The position numbers and the translations under genes were made by a program. The notes under the pieces are model-generated. The model was not told where the DNA came from, did no database searches, and was given only the letters and a program-made list of their open reading frames with translations. From positions 16,273,586-16,337,585 of the forward strand of contig NC_043751.1 of the NCBI RefSeq assembly GCF_902148845.1: 64,000 nucleotides of DNA, given 5' to 3'. Shown piece after piece: positions 53,401-64,000 of this stretch. Every line of letters starts with the position of its first letter. The stretch's first letter is position 1. This DNA is from Salarias fasciatus. Lineage: Eukaryota > Chordata > Actinopteri > Blenniiformes > Blenniidae.

Positions 53401-56400
53401 TCAGCAGCTGAATTTCAGCAAACAGCAGCAGGTGCTTCCCAAAGATCCAAAAACACTCAAGTCTATTCACAATATGTAATCGCTTGGAAACCAGATGGAA
53501 ACGTCAATTGCATGTTTAGTCGATATCAGCTTTAAGTCCTCTTTAGAGGTTTTTTAAATTACAAATTTGTTTTGGACACACTTTTGACTTGAATGCAACA
53601 TCTGCAATATCATGTTAATGCCAAATAATCTATATCTGTATGCCTATCTATATCTGAACCTATTTCATTATTGAATGAAATGTATATCTATTCTGTAAAA
53701 GCAAAATACATATTGTTTTATTTCTATAGTATGCTATTGTATATCTATGTATAGCTATAAATACATTTCCTGAACCACTCTTTGTGCATTTCTCCCAAAC
53801 TTGCAAAGCCACTGTTGAAAATCCCTCAGATGCTGGTTGATTATAGTTTCAGACATGAAAGCAACTGATCTGACTTTTATAAATCACACATTTCTATTGA
53901 AACATTTTTGTGAATAACTTTTTCATCTCATAAAGTCTATTTCTGAATCTTGAACTTAATGGCACACCTAGTGATCATTTATTTGAAATCTGATTTAAAA
54001 AATGATTTATTTACTTCAATTTGAAAAAGCAGTACCTTTGGGAAGCTTTACTTTTCTGTCAACATTGCTTAGTATTTTTATAGTTCAGTACAATTCATAG
54101 CATAGCACCTCTGCACACTGAATTCTCTATGAACGCCTTTTATTATCTTAGGCATGATCATCTTTGTATTTTGCGCATTCAAGCAGAACAATATCATGGC
54201 GTCATTGAATGTTTTTATGACCGCTCTTGTTTCGCTTCTGATGCCTCAGCATGTCCTCACTTGGTCAGTGGGACCAGTGACATTGTGTTGACGAGACCCC
54301 TATACGACTGTGACGTAAGCTCGCATCCATACGTAATCAGCGGAATGTCCTTTTCTCAACAAGAGAACTGCAATGCAGCATTTCCCTTCGACACATTGCA
54401 AGCAGGCTGGTGTTGAATTGGGAGCCTGCTGAAAATTCCGTCGCAAAAGATGAGGTTGACTGTAATCATGAAAACTTCCAGTGTCACGGCTCATTACGGA
54501 GACATGGCGCCGTTTCCCTGCCGAGCGAAGAAAGTTCCAAAACTCTGCTGTGAGCAGAAGCTGTCATTTATCCTCTTACTCTGCTCACAGCAGTCACAGC
54601 TCATATGCTGTATAGCGAACAGAAAATTCATCTTACTGAAAAGTAAAAGTTGGTATTTCACTTTAGAATTGTATTTGCTTTAACAGGGTTCAGTCAACGA
54701 AATTGCCTTCTGTCGTGTGCAGGTATCACTTGTTTTTCACAGCATGTTTTGTCTCTCATGTATTCCCAGGCCAGCCCACGACATCAGCCTGGAGGAGTTT
54801 GATGATGAAGATCTTTCTGAAATCACAGATGACTGTGGGATCGGCCTCAACTATGACTCCGATCCATATGAAAAGGTGAAACCCTGACTCTTTGTTATTC
54901 AACTTAATGCTGTGTACATCGATACATTGCAGTGGAACTCTGTTAGCTTTTCATTCATATAAACCTGCTGTATGTGGTGAAGAAAACACCAAGTTCAATT
55001 ATACTGTAAAAGTCGATGGGATAAGAAATAATAACTAGTATCTGGACGTAAAGCTCTATTTCCATGTCTTCTAGTAGTGAAAGGATAAGAATATGAGTTA
55101 ACCAAAAGCTGAACGTGAGGAGCAAAAAACATCTTCACAGATAATGAACAGTAGATTTGCCATGTCTTAGTTGTTGAGAAAGCTGTTTATTATGCTTTTG
55201 ACTGGTCAACAGCTGTGATAACAGTCATAGCTACCTTCTTACCCACTTTGTCCATGTGGTGTTATGACATAAGGATGGAGAGAAAAGAAGCCCAGACGCT
55301 CCTTCACACCCCAACTTTCTTCATCTCTACTGGGCAGACCCCAGTCTGTTCCCAGAACAAACCTGATATATACCTGTAATCTCTCCAGTGGATTATGGGA
55401 TGCACTCAGGGCTTCCTCCCTGTTCCCTGACCACTTTTTGGCCATATGGACCACCACCCTGGCCTGCCAGTCTAAGACCATGAAGTCCATGTGATACTGT
55501 TGATCATGCCAATCAAAGCAGCTCCACAATGTCTGGGATCCTTAAGCACCTCCAAGTGTATCTCATCCACCTCTCCGGGGCCTTGCCACCTGTTTTTTGA
55601 CTACCTTGGTAACCTCCACCAGGGAGACGGATGAGGATCATCAACCTGACTCCCAAAGAGATCTGATACCAAGTCTCCTTATGTTTGAACGTGATATCTG
55701 TTATGGACAGTCCCCAGAAATCTACAACTCCCCACTCGGGTTCAGATTGGGCTCGCCATTTCTCCCAGTCACCCCCTCCCAGGTTACCTTGTCATTGCCA
55801 ATGTGAGCCTTGAGGTCGTGCAGCAAAACTTTGAAGTCTGTCAGCTGTACTGCATTTCTAGAACCTCACCTACTCACTCCAGGAAGGCCGAACATTCTGA
55901 GATGCTGTTCGGAGTATGAACACAAACACCAGTCTGCGGCGTGTCCGTGACCAGGCAGGCCCTTCCACCACGACAAGGCCATGATCAAGGAGGGGATTCA
56001 TAGTCACAGGAAACTAAAATATTGTTGCACATGGCTGAAAGGCTTGATCGAATAAACCGTTTTTATGGGATGAGTTGGAGATCTGAGTTAATGAGTTTCT
56101 TCACATGAAAAGTTTTCCAAACATTTCCTGCCATAGCTGAACAGCTACAGCAACAACATTACAATGATTACACACACATTCCTTTGTTTTTTTTTGTTTT
56201 TTTTTCAGTTTAGTTCATACACATTCACTGGATCAGAAAGATGCAAACTGTCTTGGGTTGCGTTATATTTTAGTGTTTCACTGCTCATTTGCATTGGGCT
56301 GCCTTACGTAATGCGCTTCAAGCTTTGATTTTTTTTTTTTTTTCGTGTAATGCTACCTGGCTTAGCAGCTTTGCAGTCATTACAGTGATGACCATGCCAC

Positions 56401-57480
56401 TCCATTTTCAAATTTAAGCGATTACTGCATGACTTTATTTAACTGGAGAAGTGAGTCAGTAACGATTTGGGAGAAACAGATACGTCATTCACATCATCTT
56501 ATCGCCTCATACTCACTGGATCTGGTGTTCATTATGGAACTTCAAAGCATGTAATAGTAACGCTTAAGAAGCTCTTTCACTCAGGATCATGTCCAAGTGA
56601 CTCTTGTATGAAGTACATGCAAATTAATACAGTTAATAGCTATATCATCGCACACGTCCAACCGGCTAATAGTCTAATTACACAAATTCAGAGTTAATAT
56701 CCTATGCTCAATCTCTCTTTTTCTCTGTCCATCCTGTGGGATATAAATGTTTTATGCTGGTGGCGTTGAGCCATGGCTGCAGCAGAGGGTGGGTGACCCA
56801 GTGCAGTTTGCTGCTATGCAGAGACAACCTCCTTTTCCTGCCTCCATCTTTCCCTACCTCCCTCTCAAGTGTCTCCCCCCCTCCCAGCGCAGAGTGTTGC
56901 TAGGAGACAGAGCTCACGTTTCCCTCTTCGCTCTCTGCCTCCCCTCCTCTCCTTCTCCCTCTAAAGTTTTCCTGCTTTCAGGTTCTCCTTCTCTCGCCGA
57001 GGTGACGGGGAATCGGGATTTAGCTCAGGGATGGCTGATTGTGAGAGTTAAGCTCTTCCGTAAATCTGTTGCTGGATATTTGTGCTTCCTCCACTTTAAT
57101 CCACCAACAAAACACATTATGGCGAGCCGGCGGAGCCCTCCTGTAACTGAGCTGCTTTCGCACAGCACAGGAAAACACATCCAGGAAAAAGGGACTTCAC
57201 TTAATGTGTACAGTTTCCTTTGCTAAAGAGGCCACACCGCAGTAAACCCTGAATCAGTGTCCTTTTCTGTCCCCCTTCACATGTGTTTGAACACACACAC
57301 ATCAGCAGAAGCCCTGACTGCTCACTTCACAAACAAGCACGAACAGGGCAGAGGCAGAGGCAGAGGCAGCGTCGGTCCTCGTTATGTTACATCATTGCCC
57401 AGAGGAAGTAATCTCGCTGACATGGGGATAGATAGGACACGCACACACACGCGCGCGCACACGCACACACACACACAAAT

Positions 57481-57511
<31 letters not shown>

Positions 57512-60500
57512 CCTTCTCTGAGCGTATGTGTTCAAAAATGTGAGAAAGAAAGGCGAGACAGTAGATGTCATGCACGGCGCGCTTCACATGGTGTTTGATT
57601 TTGCTTGCATCAGTAGGGAGTGTGACACTTTGTCAGCTCGTCAGCGGCAGCAGCAGCCGCTCCCTCGTGCATCACGCTGATGCTGATGAGCGCGGCCTCT
57701 GGTTTTTCACATCCGTGCGATTTGGTCATATCGGGTAGAATGTCTTTGATGTGTAGGAAGAACAGCCAATCTAAACAGTGAGATTATCCTTCGGCCTCAA
57801 TCCCCAGCTCTGATTATTCTAATTCGTTATGGGGTTCAGGTCTTAATCTGCATAACCCTTTAGATTAGTCGTTTGCCTTTGTGACATGGGGACACATGTG
57901 ACACCCATGATGACTTAAAGTAGCTTATGCTGTCGATTCTATACTGAGCTTAAGTCAAGCAATTAAACATTAACTTTTGATTTTCTATGTTGGAGAAAAT
58001 AATGATTAGGATCCAAATGCACTGTGCGCTGTAGCACCACTGGCAATCATTCCACCACCTATATAATTTCACTAAAGGCTTCTTTAGGTTTGGCTCAGTG
58101 TTTTCAGCTTTGTAAGTTGCTTTTGTCTCTGTCTTCTTTGAGGGCACGTCTCCTTTGTTTCTTCATGCACACACACACACTGACACACACATCTCACCCC
58201 TAAATCTTTGCTTCCTGTCTCTCTAATAGCCATGTATCTCTCCAGAGTCCAGATTGAGCCCATGCATAATTCAACATTTGACAGAGCAATGGTGTCTGTG
58301 TCTCAGCTGTGTTGCTACGATGAGTTTAAATGTGGACATTTACAGATGTGCTGATAGATAGAGGCCATTATTCAGCACTTGCCTTCCATTAATGGAAGCC
58401 TAATTGACATCCGTCATACATAGAAGCATAAATCAGATAATGAGCTATCTTCGGGAATTGGTCTTTACAAAGGTAGAGTTGTACTAATCACTAATTATTT
58501 AACAGTGGTCTCTGTTCACTGATAAATCCGAAGTTCTGTCCATGGTGCTGATATAGCTGATTAACCATTGTGGTGCAGATTATCAGTAGGTCACTGTTTA
58601 ATAATAAATCCAAGGCACTGTCCATGGTGCTAAAATAGCCAATTGACCAATGTGGTGCAGATTATCAGTGGGTCGCTGCTTAATGATAAATCCAAGGCGA
58701 TGTCCATGGTGCTGAAACTGCCAATTGACAGTGGCTGTGCAGATTGTCAATAAATTGCTGTTTACTCGTAAATCAAATTTTCTGTCCATGGTGCTGAAAT
58801 AGTCAATCCACCTTTGTAGTGCAGACTGTCAGGAGGTCGCTGTTCACTGATAAATCCAAGGCGCTCTCCATGGTGCTGAATTAGCCGATAGACTGTTGTG
58901 GTGCAGATTAACTGTAGCTCAATGTTTATTGATAAATCCAAGGTGCTGTCCATTGTGCTGAAATAGCCTTTCCAGCATTGTGGTGCAGATTAAACATGAC
59001 ATAAACAAAAGAAGACATAAATGTCTAATTTTTTAAACCTCCTGAAAAAAGTCTTGACATGAATGACTTTAGACGTTTTCTCATTAGATGCTCCACTCCA
59101 AAAAATTAAATCAAAAATGTGACAAAAATGAATAGTTATGACAATATAATCATTAAAATGTTTTATGTCTTGGTGAAATTTCCTCCAGGGTCATTTTCAA
59201 ATCCTCCTGTTTGTTCCTCCACTTTAAAAATAAGTCTTTGACAGTCCAGTGGATTCTTTGCATCCTTTTCTCGTTCTAGACATTTATGAGTCCTTCATTT
59301 GACAGTGTGGCTGGGGTTTCATTTCAAGACCACATCCCCACATTCTGTGTTGCTTTTTTCTGTAAGCTAGTCAATGTGGCATGTAGTAAAACTCAAAGAG
59401 TTAGTTTGACCCTTGACCATGTAAGAAAATCTGGATCGTCTTAAACAATTGAAGTTCATGACCTCAAGTAAAACAACTTTTTATTGATCAATTGTAAGCC
59501 TTCGGAGTATTTTCTTTGAACAAGTGAGACAAATGAAATGGAAATACCAATTTAATTGAGAACATAATTGCCCAAAAACATCACAATTATTATAAAACAA
59601 GAAGAAACTGAAACAGGTCACTAGCTTAAAAATATATGTTTTTAACTGAATGCTGAACACTTCACCATTTATAGAAGCAAGAAATTTACACCTTCATAGA
59701 GAGTTTGTGTAAGTAATCACAAAAAAAACGGATGAAATAGTCAGACAGGAATAGAATGGAAATTTAATAGAAAAAAATGTAACCGTTCCTTATCCACTTT
59801 TGACTTTCAGGGTTTCTGGGTAACGTAGTGGTTAAAAAGACTGGTGATAGAGGGACGGGATGCAGAGCACGCTTTGATCGCCATCCAAGTTGTAGCATTT
59901 CTGTTTTGCTCAGGTGTTAATCACTGACTCTTCAGATTCCCGTTTTAGCACGAGGGGCATCAAAGCAAACAAGCCTAGCCAAGTCTGTGCAGCATTTTTT
60001 CAATGACTTGCTGTGAAAAACAAGCCTAGAAGACATTCGCCATCATATTTACTTGAATTTGAAATAGTTTGGAGCAGCAACTTGTCACACACAAAACAAC
60101 AACAACAAAAATAGTTCTAATGAAAATTAGTCTTCAGGGTTGTGGTGCTGGAGTCGTTTACACTTCACCATGACAATTTCCCTGTTCACTTCTGTGTTGG
60201 GGGGAATTTGTGTGTATTTGATAAACTGGTGTCTTTAAATTAACTGTGTGAGTTTGTTGTTGTCTGTTTTGTGTTTGCCCTGTAATGTTCAGGCGTTCTG
60301 TCCATGATTGGTTTGAATTCTATCGCTGCTCACTGTGCTCTTTCGGTGTAGTCAGCTCAGTAATACAGCTGATAAAACTGTCAGAACAACTGCCTTACAG
60401 TGGTACTTAAATCTGTCCTGATTATTTCTCAAGGTCACATTTTGTGACAGTTTCTGTAGGTGCATACTTTTTTTTCTTGAAAGGCTGAATCTGCCAACTT

Positions 60501-63500
60501 TATATCAAAGTAGTTTGCAAAATTCACTTGAAACTCCTCAGTGAATGGTATATATAAAACAGTTTATATTTTTAGTGTAAGTGAAATGCACGGAAATTAT
60601 TCTCACCAGATTTCCAATAGGATCAAGCTGCATTCACTCACTTTGTCTTTTGAGATGTGTTGCTCCATTTTAGACTGCAGTAGGAGAAGCCAAAGCTGCT
60701 GTGCTGTTAGCTGACATCTCTGCAAGACCTCTAATGTGCATCGGTAGAGTCTGCCTGTCTAGAATTAGCTGTGCTGAACAAGCATGTTGTTGTCTAATCA
60801 GCGATCAAAAGGCTGCACAGCCTTGAACTGTCATATCTCTGTGCTAACTGCTGTTGAAGAGCAGAAATTGGTTATGCGTGCTTCCAGCTGTCAGTCATGA
60901 GCAGAAAGGGTTCATGTTGTAAATAATTCATACGTGTCACTGAACCAGTACAACACATGCTTTAGTGTGTCTGTGTGTAAAGGCAAGACATCCCATTTTC
61001 AGACGTTCTGAAATATATTGGTGTTATTTTAGAATAGATACTAGTAAGAGCATAAAAACAGCTCATTTTATTCACTCTCCCTGTGAGGAGGTGAGCCTGC
61101 TGCTGGATGACAGAAGAGGTAAAGTCAGCGCGCTGAATGGGATGTCCTTGGGAACTGGAGACCACGGGGATCGATTGCTGCCGATGCTCGGCTATTATTT
61201 ATAGTTTTTCTTTTTTTTTCCCTCTCAGCGTGTCAGCCTGTCTGTCAGGTGGCCTTGCAAAGGGATTTCTCCTGACAGAGCAGATTATTCTCCTGGCCAG
61301 TGTGGCATTTTCCAAGCCCACTGATAGGTCTCCTGATTTTACTCTGCCATAGGTCGTGGATCCCCAGTGATGGATTATAATGGGTCGATGTAGAGAAAAC
61401 GGTTTTTGAATTTTTACAGCATTATGGCTAGCGAGAGTACATTTGATGCTTGAATCACAGTTTTGCTTCCATTAACAGCAGTTTATACATTAATTTCCCC
61501 TGGTTTGTTTGTACAAAAAACTGAAACAATAAGAAGATCATTTTTAGACATGAGCTTCTGAGCACGAGAGCGAGTGTTGATTTCTCTGGCTTTGGATTAA
61601 AGTGGATGCATCAGACGTCAGCAGATTTGTGTGTGGTGGACGGACAAAGCAGGTTGGCTTTGATTCCTCCATTTAACAGACTGTGCTGAGAAGTGGTGGA
61701 GAAAGTGCTGTGCTGTTCAAACTGAAGGAAAAAAAACAGACCAATCAATCCTTTGAGTTCCACTGTCAAATTCAATGAGGGAATAATGCATCCAGTGAAA
61801 TATGTGCAGTGTTTATTGTAATGTCAGCATTGTGTTAGTTTTACCGCATAGACCGCTTATTTTCGACCTTTAAAAAACACTTATGGTTTATTTATGAATT
61901 AATGATTTGAATGTTATGATACTTGGTTATTTCATTGATGATCCTCAGAGAGAGTAAAGAAGACAGTCTATCAGTTTTTTTGAGGGTAGTTATGGTATTT
62001 ACACTGATTCATGTTTGTCCGAAAGTGAACACACAGACACAGTTGTTCACATCTCTCCTGATATGTTAAACACACACAGGCACACATGCACAAGAATGCG
62101 CAGGCGTGCATGCTGGCACAGCCTTCCAGTAAACCTGTTGAAACCTGAGAGATGTCTGATTGATCCACTCTCATTTCAGCTCCACCCGTCTTTGTTCTTT
62201 ACATACACTCTCTCTGTCTTTCCTTTCTGAGCACTGCGGCCACTGGACCAGTGTATTATGCTACAGTCATCACATTAATCTACAACCATACTCATGCTGA
62301 GAGGGCCAAAAAAAATATCTTTATTTAAAACAATTAACAAAAAACTGCTATTCATATTTTTATCTTATGATTTTTACATTCAGTTTGAGACTTGTGTTTG
62401 CACAAGTTTAACACTAGCTGGTATTTTCTAAATCTAAAGCAAAATATATTCTAAACAAGAATCAGTCACCTGATTTAATTATGATAATAGTACTTCCAAA
62501 CGGGAGCTTTCTTCATTCTCAAAATTTAGACCATGGCTGCAAGAAGATGGAGATACATTCAACACCATCGTAAATATGAAGCGTATGAAGCGTCATAATC
62601 CACTCTGTCATTTCATGGCACTTGTTGTGCAGTTCACACCTCCGCTGTTCTCTGATGTGTTTATGTTGGTGTTTTCCTGTGTCTGTACTCGGTGGAACAT
62701 GTGACATGTTTTTGTCCATCTGCTCTCTCCAAGTTTTATTCATCTTTCGCAGAGGCTGGCTCTTTTGTTGTTTCCCCCTCTGTTGTCAGAACAGAGCGTG
62801 CTTTGATTAATGTCACTATTATCCTGACTGTGCTGAGTGTGTGACAATGTAAACCAGTGTTCATTTCATACTGGATTTTCAGTGAGCGGCTCCTTCTCTG
62901 CCCCTTCCTTTTTCTCTTCTGGCCTCAGGACTCCCTCATCCTGGAGAAAAGCGACATCCACCATCCAGTCTGCTCCTTCCAGGATGACTTCCAGGAGTTT
63001 GAGATGATTGATGATGAAGATGAAGATGAGGAGGAGGAAGATGAAGAGGATGAAGATATTGATCCTGACGCGCCCCCATCTCCCTCAGCCTCCCCTCCTC
63101 CCTCTCCTACCATTGGCACCCTGAAGAGCAGACCCACCACACTGAACCTCACCACTGCTGTGTCACAGGTAGGCAGCGCAGAGCTCTGACCGCAAACACA
63201 AAGCAAATACTGCAGTTTGCAATAACAATAACTGCTTTTTTTTATTTATTTATTTAGTGGTGGAGAGTGTTAACTAGTTTTAAAAAATTAACATACTTAG
63301 TCTGATGACATTGTCGTCTTTGATGTTCTTTTCAGGATTCACTAAACAACAACAGCAGTTTATCCCCAAAGAAAGGAAGCTGGCAGGACTCCTTACGCAA
63401 TCCAACGTCACAGGGTAAATACATTTTATTCAACTACAAACCATTTTTTTTTCATTTGGATGCCCATACACAGGTCTGTCCATTCCGTTTGTTTATAAAA

Positions 63501-64000
63501 TGTATGCATTTTTTCATCACTACATCAAGAATTTATGGAATTAATTATTGAAAATTATAATTAACATTGAATAATAGTATTGTCGCCTCTCTTCATATTC
63601 ATAAAAGCTTTTATTGTTCCATGAAAAAAAAGAAATCTAATTAATAACAAATCTGTTTTGGTCTTGTGATGCAAAAAGTTTTTGCTGATATTGTTTTTAA
63701 AAAAGATACTTTTGTTTTAATGAACTTTTTGAGTGAGCTGGTCACTGTTAAGGCGCTGGACCCTGAAAATAAAGCAAATCTAATTGAATCTTATAACCAT
63801 CAGCGAATTAGAACTTTTACACACGACACAGAAATGTAAATGAAACATCGACTGTGCCCGCAGGCCGTCTGTCTCCAACCCACACATGTCTGGACGATGG
63901 TAGCCATGTGACAGGCCAGTGCCCGGCCTCTCCGGTTTCCCAGGTCCCGGGGTCACAGAGCAAAGGTACACCACCAAAACAGGCAGGGGAGGGCGGGAAC
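47376..64000 (+). CDS. mapk8ip2: JNK-interacting protein 2 (JIP2), N-terminal part
   Basis: A scaffold that gathers kinases of the JNK cascade and links cargo to kinesin-1, mainly in neurons. Exons seen: 47376-47440, 54770-54875, 62929-63168, 63336-63414, and from 63864 to the window end (this exon may instead stop at a GTACAC near 63965). The N-terminus [20 protein letters not shown] is that of human JIP2 as remembered, followed by [20 protein letters not shown], an acidic run of Glu/Asp at 63009-63062, and [10 protein letters not shown] at about 63127, the core of the JNK-binding D-motif. Human JIP2 has DSLNNN after it, as here. The SH3 and PTB domains lie beyond the right edge. The two first introns are 7.3 and 8.1 kb. 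Confidence 0.93.
47441..54769 (+). other. mapk8ip2: mapk8ip2 intron 1
   Basis: No internal gene is supported. It contains A runs (47514-47530, 47741-47757), a (TG)n run at 50395-50449, and scattered AT-rich sequence. Open frames on either strand are short and lack motifs. Confidence 0.7.
50395..50449 (+). repeat. (TG)n microsatellite
   Basis: About 27 uninterrupted TG repeats in mapk8ip2 intron 1. Confidence 0.9.
55235..56010 (-). mobile_element. LINE reverse-transcriptase fragment (non-LTR retrotransposon)
   Basis: Read on the minus strand, 55440-55600 gives pieces such as [16 protein letters not shown] and [13 protein letters not shown], which correspond to the GKAxGxDEIxPEmLK and W..G.vvPl.KKG blocks of a fish reverse transcriptase. 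Sequence to about 56010 ('CCAGTCTGCGGCGTGTCCGT') continues the same element with breaks. It is old and 5'-truncated; the clade is not settled. Confidence 0.6.
57438..57507 (+). repeat. Compound (CA)n/(CG)n microsatellite
   Basis: CA repeats interrupted by GCGCGC and AAATA, in mapk8ip2 intron 2. Confidence 0.85.
58503..58994 (+). repeat. 82-bp minisatellite, six copies
   Basis: The segment TCCATGGTGCTG (or a one-base variant) recurs at 58539, 58621, 58703, 58785, 58867 and 58949, exactly 82 bases apart each time, with 'GATAAATCCAAGG' before it and 'GTGGTGCAGATT' after it. Copies differ by substitutions but not by length. It lies in mapk8ip2 intron 2. Confidence 0.95.

Larger units (their letters stand above)
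54876..62928 (+). other. mapk8ip2: mapk8ip2 intron 2
   Basis: It contains a LINE fragment (about 55235-56010), a compound (CA)n run (57438-57507) and the 82-bp minisatellite (58503-58994). The rest shows no recognisable gene or RNA. A 159-codon frame at 56747-57226 has no domain and lies inside the intron; I do not call it. Confidence 0.7.

Noticed and set aside
56747-57226. A 159-codon + frame inside mapk8ip2 intron 2.
   Set aside because: No motif, no homologue recalled, Pro/Ser-rich low-complexity pieces; not enough to call a gene or an alternative exon.
57387-57587. Val-Cys-rich frames over the (CA)n run.
   Set aside because: They are translations of a microsatellite.
59815-59935. A tRNA-like 'GGGTAACGTAGTGGTTAAAAAG' start, considered as a SINE head.
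   Set aside because: No B box or SINE body could be followed downstream.

Overview
The window is nuclear DNA of a ray-finned (teleost) fish. The genes are split by GT-AG introns, the proteins are vertebrate, liver/ovary egg-envelope (choriogenin/zona pellucida) genes of the fish type are present, and the non-coding DNA carries teleost repeats, microsatellites and DNA-transposon remnants. All gene models here were assembled by eye from open frames, splice signals and remembered vertebrate homologues; none was checked by a search.

Layout. 1-6.2 kb: sephs1 (+), complete, nine coding exons. 6.8-12.0 kb: cpt1b (-), complete, 18 coding exons, 788 residues. 13.8-16.2 kb: a BTB-BACK-kelch gene (-), eight exons, paralogue not settled. 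18.1-24.3 kb: chkb (-), complete, 11 exons. 27.3-29.9 kb: a ZP1/ZPB-type choriogenin (choriogenin H-like, -), eight exons. 32.4-44.8 kb: a tandem array of three units on the + strand. Each unit begins with a ZP3-type (choriogenin L-like) gene and ends with an LTR-retroelement remnant. Units 1 and 2 hold whole eight-exon genes; unit 3 keeps only the promoter and exon 1, and the rest is replaced by a fragment of a THAP-type DNA transposon. 47.4 kb to the right edge: the first five coding exons of mapk8ip2 (JIP2, +), with two introns of 7-8 kb.

How it fits together. cpt1b(-), chkb(-), mapk8ip2(+) is the order and orientation known from human 22q13.33. In this fish a kelch gene lies between cpt1b and chkb, and the egg-envelope cluster lies between chkb and mapk8ip2. 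The ZP1-type and first ZP3-type genes are head to head across about 2.75 kb, and each side of that interval has a 13-bp near-palindrome one base from a consensus oestrogen response element. The element on the ZP3 side lies outside the duplicated unit, so units 2 and 3 lack it. The main points of interest are the array's mode of growth, its promoter asymmetry, a young 718-bp inverted-repeat transposon present only in unit 2, the THAP-element replacement in unit 3, and an 82-bp minisatellite in mapk8ip2.
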